NCBI RefSeq assembly: GCF_014859355.1
Contig: NZ_JACUUJ010000004.1
Span: forward strand, 46,357-110,356
Reading direction: 5' to 3'
DNA: 64,000 bases
Source of the DNA: Yoonia sp.
GTDB taxonomy: Bacteria; Pseudomonadota; Alphaproteobacteria; Rhodobacterales; Rhodobacteraceae
In this document: one piece after another, positions 27,108 to 37,743 of the stretch
Numbering within the stretch: the stretch's first letter is position 1
Layout of the letters: the number at the start of each line of letters is the position of its first letter
Notes under the pieces: model-generated
What the model was told of the DNA's origin: nothing
Database searches by the model: none
Seen by the model: only the letters and a program-made list of their open reading frames with translations
Made by a program: the position numbers and the translations under genes

Positions 27108-29111
27108 TCAACCCAGCGCGATCCGCGGGCGGCCCTGTGCGGTGACCCTGATCCGCGCCTCGATAAACATCGGCTGACCCTCGATCGCAACCTCGTCGAT
27201 GTCGCGGTCGGTGGTCAGGCGCATTTCTTCGACACCAGCGGCGCGTGCGCGGGCGCGGGCATCCTCTGTCAGGGCCAGTTCAAGCGCGGTCATCGCCGCA
27301 TCGCGGTCGGCAAAGCGTTGTGGCCCATCCGGCAGATGCACCACGTACACACCCGCGCCGGCACTGGTGACAACCCCGCTGGCCTGCATTGCGACCTGCC
27401 CCACGACCGCGCCAATCGCATTGGCCACATCGGCATGTTCGGGCACAATCATACGCGTGCCCAGCCTGTTACCCACAGGCCCGTAATAGGCCCCTGCCGA
27501 CGCCCCCAGCCCGATCACCGGCACCCCCAGCGCGGTGCGCATCTGCAACAGCCCCTGATGCCCGTCCAACCCCGCCATGGTCAGCGGGTGGCGGGCCAGT
27601 GCGGCGGGATCATCCCAATCGCGGCTGTCCTCGGCAAAGGCGGTTTGCAACAGGCAATCGACCGTCTGCACGGTCAACTGGTCCACGATCATCTGCGCCA
27701 GCGCGACAGGGCCATCCGCAACCCGCTGCCCTGATCCGATCCGTCGACGGGCAAACAGCGTTAGCGCCTTGATGGCCGCATCGCTGTCCCATGCGCCGAC
27801 CCGGCCCAGCACATGTGCGGCGTCGGATGGCGTCACGCCCGCCAGCATCACTAGCCCGCGCGCGGCCAGTCGCACCAGCGCCGGGGTCTCGGTGCGCGAT
27901 TGCACGGCGTGGCCCAACCGCAGCGGCCCATCCGTCAGACGCGCGACTATCGCGGCTTCGCGTTTTTCCAGACCGACGGGCGCGGCATCCCATTGCGGGA
28001 TAACGAACTGCCCGCCATCCAGGGCGGGCACATCATGCGCCAAGGCGCGGTCCAGCGCGTCATGCACCAGTGCGGGAAACCGTTTTGCCGCCAGCGAAAT
28101 CGGCATCAACCGGCGCGGGCCAAGGTGCAGGCCACTCTCCAACCCGTCAACCACATGCACCGCGCTGTCGCCCCCCAACCCTGTGGTGCGCATCGCGACC
28201 GCCTCGACCATGGTGCGATGTGGGCCGACGCGGGCGCCCTGCGGGTCAATCATCGGGCGCCCGCCCTGCAGCATGCAGACATCGGTCGTAGTTCCGCCGA
28301 TATCGCTGACCAGCGCGTCCGCCTCGCCTGTCAGCCAGCGGGCGCCTGCGATTGATGCGGCGGGGCCACTCAGGATCGTTTCAATCGGTTTCTCGCGGGC
28401 AACTGCCGCCGATACCAATGCCCCGTCACCACGCACGACCATCAGGCGGGCGTGGATACCTGCCGCAGCCAGATGCCGCTCGCACGCTGTGATCAGCCCG
28501 TCGATCATCCCAATCAGCCGCGCGTTCAGCACAGCGGTCAGCGCCCGTTTCGGCCCGCCCAGCGCATTTGACAACTCGTGCGAACAGGTCACAGGCTTGC
28601 CCGTCAGGTCGCGGATCATATCACGCGCGGCCAACTCATGCGCGGGGTTGCGGGTGGCAAAACTGGCAGCGACGGCAAAACCGGAAATCCCCGCATCCAG
28701 CCCATCAAGTGCTGCACGCAGGGCCACCAGATCAAGCGGCGCCACCTCGCCGCCCGCGTGGCTGTGCCCACCGGCCAGCGTGATGACAGGATCACCGCGC
28801 AACGCGTCCTCCAACCCTGCACGGCCCAGTTCGGCGGCGGCAAACCCTATGAACACCAGCGCAATGCGCCCACCCTGCCCTTCGACCAGCGCGTTGGTCG
28901 CCAACGTTGTTGACAGCGACACCATCGCGATATCGGCAGGCACGACACCGGCCTGCGCGACGGCGGCGTCAATCGCCGCACCCACACCGACTGACAGATC
29001 GGGCCGCGACGTCAGCGCCTTGGCCTTGGCGATCACCTGATCTGTCACCTCGTCCAGCACAATCGCGTCAGTATAGGTGCCGCCTGTGTCCACGCCCAAA
29101 AGATACGCCAT
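27108..29111 (-). CDS. Hydantoinase/oxoprolinase family protein (HyuA-like subunit)
   Basis: ATP-dependent amidohydrolase-type protein of 667 aa, counted from the ATG at 29111 (MAYLLGVDTGGTYTDAIVLD). A further 102 codons upstream are open but run antisense through an M20 remnant and are not homologous. The ASKHA-like phosphate motifs are GVDTGGTYTD near the start and SDIGGTTTDVCMLQGG near residue 270. The HyuB partner normally encoded next to it is absent here, and the divergent neighbour is a broken M20 peptidase. It may therefore be a residue of a hydantoin/oxoproline utilisation locus, or a single-subunit member of the family. The substrate is unknown. Confidence 0.85.
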   Translation of the reverse strand: MAYLLGVDTGGTYTDAIVLDEVTDQVIAKAKALTSRPDLSVGVGAAIDAAVAQAGVVPADIAMVSLSTTLATNALVEGQGGRIALVFIGFAAAELGRAGLEDALRGDPVITLAGGHSHAGGEVAPLDLVALRAALDGLDAGISGFAVAASFATRNPAHELAARDMIRDLTGKPVTCSHELSNALGGPKRALTAVLNARLIGMIDGLITACERHLAAAGIHARLMVVRGDGALVSAAVAREKPIETILSGPAASIAGARWLTGEADALVSDIGGTTTDVCMLQGGRPMIDPQGARVGPHRTMVEAVAMRTTGLGGDSAVHVVDGLESGLHLGPRRLMPISLAAKRFPALVHDALDRALAHDVPALDGGQFVIPQWDAAPVGLEKREAAIVARLTDGPLRLGHAVQSRTETPALVRLAARGLVMLAGVTPSDAAHVLGRVGAWDSDAAIKALTLFARRRIGSGQRVADGPVALAQMIVDQLTVQTVDCLLQTAFAEDSRDWDDPAALARHPLTMAGLDGHQGLLQMRTALGVPVIGLGASAGAYYGPVGNRLGTRMIVPEHADVANAIGAVVGQVAMQASGVVTSAGAGVYVVHLPDGPQRFADRDAAMTALELALTEDARARARAAGVEEMRLTTDRDIDEVAIEGQPMFIEARIRVTAQGRPRIALG

Positions 29112-29192
29112 GCTCTGTCCCTGCCTTGTCTGCGCTCTCTTAGCCATGAATTGGCGATTGTGTCGATGCGTTCCTTTACCAATAATCGGGTC

Positions 29193-29402
29193 ATGACCAC
29201 GAATTTGACCCAAGCCATCACCGACCGACGCGAAGTGGCGTGGGCGGGTGATTGCATGCATTTCAATAGCCATATTGACATGGTTGCAGTTGGCCGCGAC
29301 TGGACGGTGGACCCCTTTGGTGGTGGTTTGATCGACGGAAAAATCTACGGACGCGGGGCCAGCGACATGAAATTCGGGCTGGCAAAGATATTGATGCCGT
29401 AG
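29193..29402 (+). pseudogene. M20-family metallopeptidase remnant (ArgE/DapE-like)
   Basis: A 70-codon fragment begins MTTNLTQAITDRREVAWAGD and continues HFNSHIDMVAVGRDWTVDPF, then LIDGKIYGRGASDMKFGLA. It contains the metal-binding blocks of acetylornithine deacetylase/succinyl-diaminopimelate desuccinylase relatives, equivalent to HIDVVP-x-W-x2-DPF and GRGASDMK. Roughly 50 residues between the N-terminus and the first motif are missing, and the rest of the enzyme (about 300 residues) is gone. The stop codon is the TAG inside the GTAG head of a REP element (29399-29402), so the truncation coincides with the RAYT/REP block. Divergent to the hydantoinase gene, with which M20 enzymes are often clustered. 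Confidence 0.75.
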
Positions 29403-29422
29403 GATGGGTGATTTCACCCATC
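29399..29422 (+). repeat. Left REP palindrome of the RAYT unit
   Basis: GTAG (29399-29402) followed by arms GATGGGTGA (29403-29411) and TCACCCATC (29414-29422) around TT. It is identical over 24 bases to the copy starting at 8172. The GTAG tetranucleotide at the foot of a hairpin is the hallmark of RAYT substrates. Confidence 0.88.
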
Positions 29423-29450
29423 ATTAACCTTCTTCCGCCACAACCAAGAA

Positions 29451-29942
29451 ATGACCCGTTATCGCAGGTATCGTCGAACTGGCGGCACCTATTTCTTTAC
29501 CGTGAACCTTGCCGACCGAACGTCAACGCTTTTGGTCGATCACATCGACACATTGCGTCAGGCGTTTGTTCAAACCAGTGCTGAGCGGCACATCATCGTC
29601 AACGCCATGGTCATTCTGCCCGACCACCTGCACGCTGTCTGGACCTTGCCAGAATGTGACGCCGATTATTCAACAAGGTGGCGATTGATCAAATCGCGAT
29701 TTTCCAGAACCGTTGGAACACGTCAGCCGCGAAGTGCTTCGCAGGTTGCCAAGCAGGAACGGGGTATCTGGCAGCGGCGGTTTTGGGAACATACAATTCG
29801 GAACGAATGCGATTATAACGCACATATTGCATATTGTTGGGGCAACCCCGTCAAGCACGGGCTTGTGGCACGCGCAGCAGATTGGCCTTTTTCATCCATC
29901 CATCGCGACATCAAGGCGGGTTTGGTGAACGCGGATTGGTAG
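29451..29942 (+). CDS. REP-associated tyrosine transposase (RAYT, Y1/IS200-like)
   Basis: A 163-aa single-domain HUH nuclease of the TnpA-REP family. The HUH motif is PDHLHAVWTLP (near residues 59-69); the C-terminal helix with candidate catalytic Tyr residues is ECDYNAHIAYCWGNPVKHGL. It begins TRYRRYRRTGGTYFFTVNL, the usual RAYT N-terminus. Such proteins bind and cut REP hairpins carrying a 5' GTAG and are domesticated or slowly mobile. The gene is flanked at 29399 and 29967 by GTAG-headed palindromes in opposite orientation, and two further copies lie near 7.8 and 8.2 kb. It appears intact. Confidence 0.92.
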   Translation: MTRYRRYRRTGGTYFFTVNLADRTSTLLVDHIDTLRQAFVQTSAERHIIVNAMVILPDHLHAVWTLPECDADYSTRWRLIKSRFSRTVGTRQPRSASQVAKQERGIWQRRFWEHTIRNECDYNAHIAYCWGNPVKHGLVARAADWPFSSIHRDIKAGLVNADW

Positions 29943-29966
29943 GGACGGGGCATGGGTGAAACGGGC

Positions 29967-29989
29967 ATGGGTGCAAGCACCCATCCTAC
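29967..29989 (-). repeat. Right REP palindrome of the RAYT unit (inverted)
   Basis: ATGGGTGC-AA-GCACCCAT (29967-29984) followed by CCTAC, so GTAG lies on the minus strand (29986-29989). It is inverted relative to the left copy, with loop-proximal changes (GC instead of GA). It marks the right edge of the RAYT unit. Confidence 0.82.
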
Positions 29990-30003
29990 ATTGATAGAAA
30001 TCG

Positions 30004-30846
30004 CTAAACCGCGATGTTGTCGATCAAACGCACGCCGGCCAGCCATGCCGCCGCGAACAGCCGCGCACCGGGTTTGGCCTGATCCAGCAGCGACAGGTCA
30101 TCGCCGTCGCGCAGTTCCAGATAGTCGATTTTCGTGAACCCCGCCGTCAGTATCCGCGCCTTTGCGTCGGGTGTAATCTGGGCCATCGTCGCACCGTTCA
30201 GCAGTTGCGCCCGGATGTCCTGCATCACCTCGGCCAGCATGGGCGCCTTGATGCGTGCCCGGTCCGACAACAGCAGGTTGCGCGACGACATCGCCAGCCC
30301 GTCCTCTTCGCGGATCGTTGGGCAGCCAACGACCGTGACCGGAATATCAAGATCGGTGGCCATGCGCCGGACCACCTGCAATTGCTGGTAATCCTTTTCG
30401 CCAAAGAACGCGAAATCGGCACTGGTCTGCAAAAACAGTTTGGGTACCACCGTCGCCACGCCATCGAAATGCCGGGGGCGCGTGGCACCGCACAACATAT
30501 CGGTCAGACCCGCGACAGTGACCGTGGTGGCGAAACCTTCGGGGTAAATCTGATCCGGCGACGGCACATAGATCAGGTCAACGCCGGTCGATTCCAGCTT
30601 GCGCGCATCGTCTTGTTCCGTGCGCGGATAGCTGTCCAGATCAGAGGGGTTGTTGAACTGTTTGGGGTTCACAAAAATCGTCACTATCACCCGGTCACAG
30701 GCGGCCCGCGCCGCACGCGCCAGCGACAAATGCCCCTGATGCAGCGCGCCCATCGTCGGCACGACGCCGATGGTGTCGCCCGCCTTGCGCCAGATCGCGG
30801 TCTGCGCCCGCAGCCCCGCCAGCGTCCGTTCGATCGGCGCGATCAC
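30004..30846 (-). CDS. panC: Pantoate-beta-alanine ligase (pantothenate synthetase)
   Basis: ATP-dependent ligase joining pantoate and beta-alanine, the last step of pantothenate synthesis; 280 aa. The nucleotidyl-transferase motifs are visible: [18 protein letters not shown] (HxGH), then [19 protein letters not shown] and [18 protein letters not shown]. The KMSKS-like block is [16 protein letters not shown]. The start overlaps the panB stop by four bases (30843-30846), so panB and panC form a coupled pair. The 3' end lies 15 bp from the right REP copy. Confidence 0.96.
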   Translation of the reverse strand: MIAPIERTLAGLRAQTAIWRKAGDTIGVVPTMGALHQGHLSLARAARAACDRVIVTIFVNPKQFNNPSDLDSYPRTEQDDARKLESTGVDLIYVPSPDQIYPEGFATTVTVAGLTDMLCGATRPRHFDGVATVVPKLFLQTSADFAFFGEKDYQQLQVVRRMATDLDIPVTVVGCPTIREEDGLAMSSRNLLLSDRARIKAPMLAEVMQDIRAQLLNGATMAQITPDAKARILTAGFTKIDYLELRDGDDLSLLDQAKPGARLFAAAWLAGVRLIDNIAV

Positions 30847-31667
30847 TTTGGGGCCTCGTCCGCGAACACATGTTCCGCTGCCGGAAACGCCCGCGCGCGC
30901 ACGTCGGCAGCATAGGCGGCAACGGCTGCGGCCCCGTCATCGCCCAAATTGGCATAGCGTTTGACGAATTTCGCCTTGAACGCGGTGAACAGCCCCAACA
31001 TGTCATCCACCACCAAGATCTGGCCATCGCAGCCCGCACTGGCCCCGATCCCAATGGTCGGGATCGGGACAAGCGCCGTGATGTCATCCGCTAACCGCTC
31101 GGGCACCTTTTCCAGCACCACGGAAAACGCGCCCGCATCGGCCACCGCCTGCGCATCGGCCAGCAGCGCATCGCGCGCCGCGCCCCGCCCCTGCACCTTG
31201 TAGCCGCCCAGCGTGTTGATCGACTGTGGCGTCAGCCCGATGTGGGCCATCACCGGAATGCCGCGCGCCACCAGAAAGGCGATGGTTTCGGCCATCGTCA
31301 CGCCACCTTCCAGCTTGACCGCACCCGCGCCGGTTTCCGCCATCAGCCGGGCGGCATTGCGAAACGCTTGTTGCGGGCTTTCCTCATATGACCCAAATGG
31401 CATGTCGATCACCATCATCGCGCGCGACAACCCGCGCGCCACGGCCTGCCCGTGCATGATCATCATCTCCATTGTCACGCCCAGCGTCGACGGCAAACCG
31501 TGCAGCACCATGCCCACGCTGTCACCCACCAGCACAAAGTCGCAGTGTGCGTCCATCATCTGCGCCATCGGCGTGGTGTAGGCCGTCAGGCTGACCAGCG
31601 GCGTGCCCCCTTTGGCGGCGCGGATATCATCCGGCAGGGGGTTGCGTTTTTTCGCTGTCGCGCTCAT
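30843..31667 (-). CDS. panB: 3-methyl-2-oxobutanoate hydroxymethyltransferase
   Basis: Metal-dependent aldolase-type enzyme that transfers a hydroxymethyl group from 5,10-methylene-tetrahydrofolate to ketoisovalerate, giving ketopantoate. The start at 31667 ([20 protein letters not shown]) follows a GGAGGA site; 29 upstream codons are open but non-homologous. The protein is 274 aa. Typical blocks are [30 protein letters not shown] and GAVKLEGG. It is the first gene of the panB-panC operon and is divergent from the peptide-type ABC operon. Confidence 0.96.
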   Translation of the reverse strand: MSATAKKRNPLPDDIRAAKGGTPLVSLTAYTTPMAQMMDAHCDFVLVGDSVGMVLHGLPSTLGVTMEMMIMHGQAVARGLSRAMMVIDMPFGSYEESPQQAFRNAARLMAETGAGAVKLEGGVTMAETIAFLVARGIPVMAHIGLTPQSINTLGGYKVQGRGAARDALLADAQAVADAGAFSVVLEKVPERLADDITALVPIPTIGIGASAGCDGQILVVDDMLGLFTAFKAKFVKRYANLGDDGAAAVAAYAADVRARAFPAAEHVFADEAPK

Positions 31668-31790
31668 CTCGTCCTCCGGCATGATGCGTGTTGCGGCGGC
31701 AGATAGCAGCACGCCCGCGCGCTTTCCAGTGGCAAGGGCTTGATTTGCCCACACGTTGGGTCAAGACTGCCCTGAACAATGGGGGATACC

Positions 31791-33266
31791 ATGCACCATT
31801 TCAAACGCATCATTGCGGCGACTGCCATTATCCTTTGCGCGCCCGCCGCCATGGCGCAGGACAGCATCACCGTCGCGATCCAGTTGGAGCCACCGAACCT
31901 TGACCCCACCAGCGGGGCGGCACAGGCGATTGACAGCGTGCTTTACGCCAATGTGTTTGAGGGGTTGACCCGTTTCGCCGCTGACGGCGCAATCGTTCCA
32001 GCGCTGGCCGAACGCTGGGCGGTGTCGGATGACGGGCTGACCTATCTGTTCATGCTGCATGACGGCGTGACCTTTCATGATGGCACACCGATGGACGCAG
32101 AGGATGTGAAATTCAGCCTTGACCGCGCCCGCGCCGATGACAGCACCAATGCGCAAAAGGGGCTGTTTGCAGGCATTTCCAATGTCACCGTGGTTGATCC
32201 GCTGACCGTACAGATCACGCTGGACCAGCCCGACGGGATGTTCCCGTTCAACATGGCGTGGGGTGACGCGGTGATCGTCGCACCCGAAAGCATCGACAAC
32301 ATCGCCAGCACCCCTATCGGCACCGGGCCTTTTGCCTTTGCCGACTGGGTGCAGGGCGACCGCATCGAACTGGTGCGCAATGCTGATTATTGGGGCAATC
32401 CGGCCGCGTTAGGGTCTGCAACCTTTCGTTTCATCAGCGACCCGACCGCCGCCTTTGCCGCCGTCATGGCCGAGGATGTGGATGCCTTTGTCGGCTTTCC
32501 CGCCCCTGAAAACCTGCCACAGTTTCAAGCCGACCCGCGGTTTCAGGTGCTGATCGGCAATACAGAAGGCGAGACGATTCTGGCGATGAATAATCAAAGA
32601 CCGCCTTTCGACAACCGGCTGGTGCGCCAAGCCGTCGCCCATGCGATCGACCGGCAGGCCATCATTGACGGTGCGATGTTCGGCCTTGGCACACCGATTG
32701 GCACGCATTTCGCCCCGCATCACCCCGATTATCTGGATATGCTGGGCAATTCGCCCCATAACCCCGAAAAGGCGCGCGCCTTGCTGGCCGAGGCGGGTTT
32801 CGCAGACGGCTTTACCACCACGTTGAAACTGCCCCCGCCCAGCTACGCCCGACGCGGCGGCGAAATTATCGCAAGCCAACTGCGCGCCGTTGGTATCCAG
32901 ACCGAAATTACCAATCTGGAATGGGCGCAATGGATCGAGGAAGTTTTCACAAACAAGGATTTCGGCCTGAGCATCGTCAGCCACACCGAACCGATGGATA
33001 TCGGGATTTACGCCAACCCTGATTATTATTTCCAGTATGACAACCCATCCTTTCAGGCCGTCATGACCCAGTTGAACGCAACAACAGATGAAGGCGGGCG
33101 CAGCGCCTTGCTAAAGGCAGCGCAGCGGATCATCGCAGATGATTACGTGAACGGCTATCTGTTCGAACTGGCCGTGGCGACAGTGGCCAAGGCCGATATT
33201 CGCGGGTTATGGGTGAACCAGCCAACCGCTGCGGTTGACTTGACTGCGGTCCGCCGGGCTAACTGA
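31791..33266 (+). CDS. Peptide-type ABC transporter substrate-binding protein
   Basis: Periplasmic solute-binding protein family 5 (DppA/OppA-like), 491 aa, with a signal peptide (MHHFKRIIAATAIILCAPAAMAQ). I use the ATG at 31791 because GGGGGA lies just upstream; an ATG four codons earlier is also in frame. Family blocks are EPPNLDPTSGAAQAIDSVLY, LAERWAVSDDGLTYLFMLHD and VTFHDGTPMDAEDVKFSLDR. It is the first gene of a five-part importer operon followed by two permeases and a fused ATPase. The ligand is not evident; relatives carry di/oligopeptides, glutathione or opines. The nearby P1 peptidase suggests a peptide. Confidence 0.9.
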   Translation: MHHFKRIIAATAIILCAPAAMAQDSITVAIQLEPPNLDPTSGAAQAIDSVLYANVFEGLTRFAADGAIVPALAERWAVSDDGLTYLFMLHDGVTFHDGTPMDAEDVKFSLDRARADDSTNAQKGLFAGISNVTVVDPLTVQITLDQPDGMFPFNMAWGDAVIVAPESIDNIASTPIGTGPFAFADWVQGDRIELVRNADYWGNPAALGSATFRFISDPTAAFAAVMAEDVDAFVGFPAPENLPQFQADPRFQVLIGNTEGETILAMNNQRPPFDNRLVRQAVAHAIDRQAIIDGAMFGLGTPIGTHFAPHHPDYLDMLGNSPHNPEKARALLAEAGFADGFTTTLKLPPPSYARRGGEIIASQLRAVGIQTEITNLEWAQWIEEVFTNKDFGLSIVSHTEPMDIGIYANPDYYFQYDNPSFQAVMTQLNATTDEGGRSALLKAAQRIIADDYVNGYLFELAVATVAKADIRGLWVNQPTAAVDLTAVRRAN

Positions 33267-33299
33267 TCTGATGCAGGCGGCAGGTTCATTGGGGCCGGC

Positions 33300-34237
<938 letters not shown>

Positions 34238-34241
<4 letters not shown>

Positions 34242-35056
34242 GGGCACGCAACCTGATCATCGGGGCGGCGCTGACGGCGGTTTTCATCGCGCTTGCGGTG
34301 ATGTCGTTCTTCTGGACGCCCTATGACATTGCAACGCTGGATATTCCGGGCAGGTTGAAAACGCCGGGCGCTGCGCATCTGTTGGGCACCGATCATTTCG
34401 GGCGCGATATCCTGTCGATGATCATGATGGGTGCGCGCACATCCATCGCGGTGGCGCTGGTTGCCGTGGGGATTGGTATGGCACTGGGTATCCCGTTGGG
34501 GCTGCTGGCGGCCGCACGGCATGGCTCGCTACTGGATGAAATCATCATGCGCGGCAATGATCTGATCTTTGCCTTTCCGTCGCTGGTGATTGCCATTCTT
34601 ATCACGGCTGTTTTCGGTGCCTCTGCGGTGAATGCGATCATCGCGATCGGAATTTTCAACGTCCCTGTCTTTGCCCGCCTGACGCGCAGCGCGGCCCTGC
34701 CCCTGTGGGAACGTGATTTCATCCTTGCCGCCCGCGTCTGCGGCAAATCGGCGGCGCGCATTTCGGTGGAACATATACTGCCCAACATCGCCAACCTGAT
34801 GATCGTGCAGGGCACGATCCAGTTCAGCCTTGGGATACTGGCCGAGGCGGCGCTGTCCTACATCGGCCTTGGCGCACAGCCGCCCACGGCCAGTTGGGGG
34901 CGGATGCTGGCGGACGCGCAAACGCTGGTCAGCATCGCGCCGCATGTCGCACTGATCCCCGGTTTTGCGATCCTGCTGATGGTGTTGGGGCTGAACCTGC
35001 TGGGGGACGGGCTGCGCGACTGGTTGGACCCACGGTTGCGGGTGGCGCGGGTATGA
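34238..35056 (+). CDS. ABC transporter permease, DppC-like
   Basis: A 272-aa inner-membrane subunit with an N-terminal helix and five further hydrophobic segments. The family block LLGTDHFGRDILSMIMMGAR and the EAA loop REF-like WERDFILAARVCGKSAARI, followed by HILPNIANLMIVQGT, identify the DppC/OppC family. Its stop overlaps the start of the fused ATPase gene (35053-35056). It is the partner of the DppB-like permease just upstream. Confidence 0.92.
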
Positions 35057-36636
35057 AGCTGCTGGACATCAAGAACCTTTCGCTGCGGATCAACACCGCG
35101 CCAATCCTGCATAACGTCAGCCTGACCATGCAGCCGGGCGAAATCACCGCCATCACCGGCGAAAGCGGGTCAGGCAAATCCATGACGGCGCTGGCGATCA
35201 TGGGGTTGCTGCCGCAGGGTGCTGTGCCCGGCGGGCAGATCATGCTGGATGGCACCGACATTTTGCAAACGCCCGAACCTGCCCTGTGCAAGATGCGCGG
35301 CAACACGATGGGCATGGTATTTCAGGAGCCGATGACCGCGCTGAACCCGCTACAGACCATCGGCGCACAGGTGGCCGAAACGATCCTGATCCATGAAAAG
35401 ACGACCAAGGCGCAGGCCCATGCGAGCGCCGCAGCAATGCTGCAACGTGTCGGGTTGGACCAGCCACCCAGCCGTTACCCGCACGAACTGTCCGGTGGGC
35501 AGCGTCAGCGCGTTTGCATCGCCATGGCCATCGCGCGGCATCCAAAACTGCTGATCGCGGATGAACCGACGACTGCGCTGGATGTAACAACGCAGGCGCG
35601 CATCCTTGCTTTGCTACGCGGCATCGTGCGCGATTTTGACATGGGGCTGTTGCTGATCACGCATGACCTTGCCGTTGTGGCCGATGTGGCCGACCGGATT
35701 GTTGTGATGGAAAAAGGGCGCGTGGTGGAAACAGGCCCAACGCAGCACCTGCTGCAAAACATGCAGCACCCCTACACCCGCGCGCTGTTCGCCGCCTCGA
35801 CCCACCGTGTCGATCTGCCGGCGCACAAAGCGGCGCCACCGCTTTTGACAGTGCGCGGCGTGACCCGCGCCTATCCCCCGTCGCGCAAAACCCTGCTTGG
35901 CCCGCGCCATCGGTTCAAGGCGCTGGATGACGTCAGTTTCCATATCGACCATGGAGAACGCGTCGGGCTGGTGGGCGAAAGCGGCAGCGGAAAATCGACA
36001 CTCACACGAGCCATATTGGGGTTAGAGGCCGTCCAGCAAGGCCAGATCACGCTAGACGGCCAGCCCGTTTTCACAGGCCACAAACCCAACATCGCGGTGC
36101 GGCGCCAGATGCAGGTGGTGTTTCAGGACCCCTATAGCAGCTTCAACCCCCGCCACCGGGTCGCGCGGCTGATCACCGAACCGTTTCACCTGCTGGAAAA
36201 TCCGCCCAATGGTGCGGCACGTGACAGGGCGATTGCCAATGCCCTGCGCGATGTCGGCCTGTCGCCGGATGATGCGAATAAATACATTCACGAATTTTCC
36301 GGCGGCCAGCGCCAGCGGATCGCCATCGCGCGCGCGCTGATCGTGCAACCCGAACTGATTATCTTTGACGAAGCGGTTTCCGCGCTGGATGTTTCCGTGC
36401 GCGCGCAGGTGCTGGATTTGATCGCAGACCTTTGCCGCAAGCGCCCGCTGGCCTATCTATTCATCAGCCATGACCTGTCGGTCGTGCGGTCCATCACTGA
36501 CAGGGTGCTGGTGATGCAGGCGGGCAAAATCGTGGAACAGGGCGCAACAGAGACTGTCTTGACCCGCCCCCGCCACCCCTACACCCAATCCCTGATCGCC
36601 GCCGCCCCCCGTTTGCCCGCGACAGGCGCGGCATAG
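35053..36636 (+). CDS. Fused dipeptide-type ABC transporter ATP-binding protein (DppD-DppF)
   Basis: A 527-aa protein with two complete ABC domains, the fused form common in roseobacters. First half: Walker A TGESGSGKSMTA, signature LSGGQRQRVCIAMA and Walker B LLIADEPTTALD. Second half: Walker A VGESGSGKSTLTR, signature FSGGQRQRIAIARAL and Walker B LIIFDEAVSALD. The start is an ATG at 35053 overlapping the DppC-like stop; 53 upstream codons are open but shadow that gene. It powers the importer encoded by the three preceding genes. Confidence 0.94.
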   Translation: MKLLDIKNLSLRINTAPILHNVSLTMQPGEITAITGESGSGKSMTALAIMGLLPQGAVPGGQIMLDGTDILQTPEPALCKMRGNTMGMVFQEPMTALNPLQTIGAQVAETILIHEKTTKAQAHASAAAMLQRVGLDQPPSRYPHELSGGQRQRVCIAMAIARHPKLLIADEPTTALDVTTQARILALLRGIVRDFDMGLLLITHDLAVVADVADRIVVMEKGRVVETGPTQHLLQNMQHPYTRALFAASTHRVDLPAHKAAPPLLTVRGVTRAYPPSRKTLLGPRHRFKALDDVSFHIDHGERVGLVGESGSGKSTLTRAILGLEAVQQGQITLDGQPVFTGHKPNIAVRRQMQVVFQDPYSSFNPRHRVARLITEPFHLLENPPNGAARDRAIANALRDVGLSPDDANKYIHEFSGGQRQRIAIARALIVQPELIIFDEAVSALDVSVRAQVLDLIADLCRKRPLAYLFISHDLSVVRSITDRVLVMQAGKIVEQGATETVLTRPRHPYTQSLIAAAPRLPATGAA

Positions 36637-36700
36637 TGGCGGCCTTGTTTTTCACCCCCGGCACAGCAATGATGCGCACCAACAGCAAAAGAGGTGACAC

Positions 36701-37729
36701 GTGGCCCATGCATTCACACCCGGCCCGCGCAATCTGATCACCGATGTGGCCGGGCTGCGTGTTGGCAACGCGCAGGACGATCATATCAAGACCGGCACCA
36801 CCGTTCTGGTCGGTGACGCGCCCTTTGTCGCCAGCGTGCATGTCATGGGCGGCGCGCCGGGCACCCGCGAAACCGACCTGCTGGCCCCTGACAAGACCGT
36901 GCAACAGGTCGATGCGCTGGTGCTGTCGGGCGGGTCTGCTTACGGGCTTGATGCCTGTTCCGGCGTCATGGACGGGCTGCGCGCGCAGGGGCGCGGATTT
37001 GTCGTGGGGCCTGTGCGCGTGCCCATCGTGCCGGGGGCAATTATATTCGACCTGATCAACGGCGGGGCCAAGGATTGGGATGAAAACCCCTATCACGCGC
37101 TAGGGCGGGCCGCGCTGGAGGCCGCAACACCCAATTTCGCCATCGGCACGGCAGGGGTGGGCACCGGTGCGCTGGTCGCGATGCAAAAGGGCGGGCTGGG
37201 GTCTGCCTCGTTTGTCTTGCCAGATGGCACAACCGTCGGTGCGCTGGTTGCTGTCAACGCCTTGGGCAGCGTGACCACCCCGGGGGACCGGCATTTCTGG
37301 GCCGCGCCATTCGAATGGAATGGCGAATTTGGCGGGCTTGGCCCTGATCCGCGCAGTGGGCTGTTCAACCCGGAACCCAGCCGCAAGGAAAATGCCATGA
37401 TGCTGCGCAGCATGCAGGGGGCCAATACGACCATCGCAATCGTGGCGACCGATGCGCCACTGACAAAAACCCAATGTCACCGCATGGCCGTCGCCGCGCA
37501 TGACGGCATGGCGCGCGCCATTGTGCCGGCCCACACGCCGATGGATGGTGATCTGGTGTTTGCCGTGGCAACCGGGTCCGGTCATCCCGTTGATCATTCC
37601 GCGATCCGCGATCTAGGGGCTGCCGCAGCCATATGCCTGAGCCGGGCGATTTGCCGCGCAGTTTACGCAGCAACCCCGACGACTGGCGACATCATCCCCA
37701 CCTATCGCGACCTGCCGCCAGCACCGTGA
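36701..37729 (+). CDS. P1-family (S58) peptidase, DmpA/NylC-like
   Basis: N-terminal-nucleophile hydrolase precursor of 342 aa, predicted to cleave itself and act as an aminopeptidase or amidohydrolase. The start is a GTG at 36701 preceded by AGAGGTG. Family features are ITDVAGLRVGNAQDD at the N-terminus, DALVLSGGSAYGLDA, and GTTVGALVAVNALGSV, where the Thr/Ser before VGALV is the expected processing nucleophile. It follows the peptide-type ABC operon by 64 bp in the same direction, so it may process the imported substrate (inference). Confidence 0.88.
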   Translation: MAHAFTPGPRNLITDVAGLRVGNAQDDHIKTGTTVLVGDAPFVASVHVMGGAPGTRETDLLAPDKTVQQVDALVLSGGSAYGLDACSGVMDGLRAQGRGFVVGPVRVPIVPGAIIFDLINGGAKDWDENPYHALGRAALEAATPNFAIGTAGVGTGALVAMQKGGLGSASFVLPDGTTVGALVAVNALGSVTTPGDRHFWAAPFEWNGEFGGLGPDPRSGLFNPEPSRKENAMMLRSMQGANTTIAIVATDAPLTKTQCHRMAVAAHDGMARAIVPAHTPMDGDLVFAVATGSGHPVDHSAIRDLGAAAAICLSRAICRAVYAATPTTGDIIPTYRDLPPAP

Positions 37730-37743
37730 CGTGACCCGCCCCT

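Noticed and set aside
27577..29040. 487-codon plus-strand frame opposite the hydantoinase gene
   Set aside because: Low-complexity Ala/Ser/Arg/Pro shadow of the real minus-strand gene.
29112..29417. N-terminal extension of the hydantoinase gene by 102 codons
   Set aside because: It is the antisense of the M20 remnant and of the left REP copy; the domain starts with LLGVDTGGT just after 29111.
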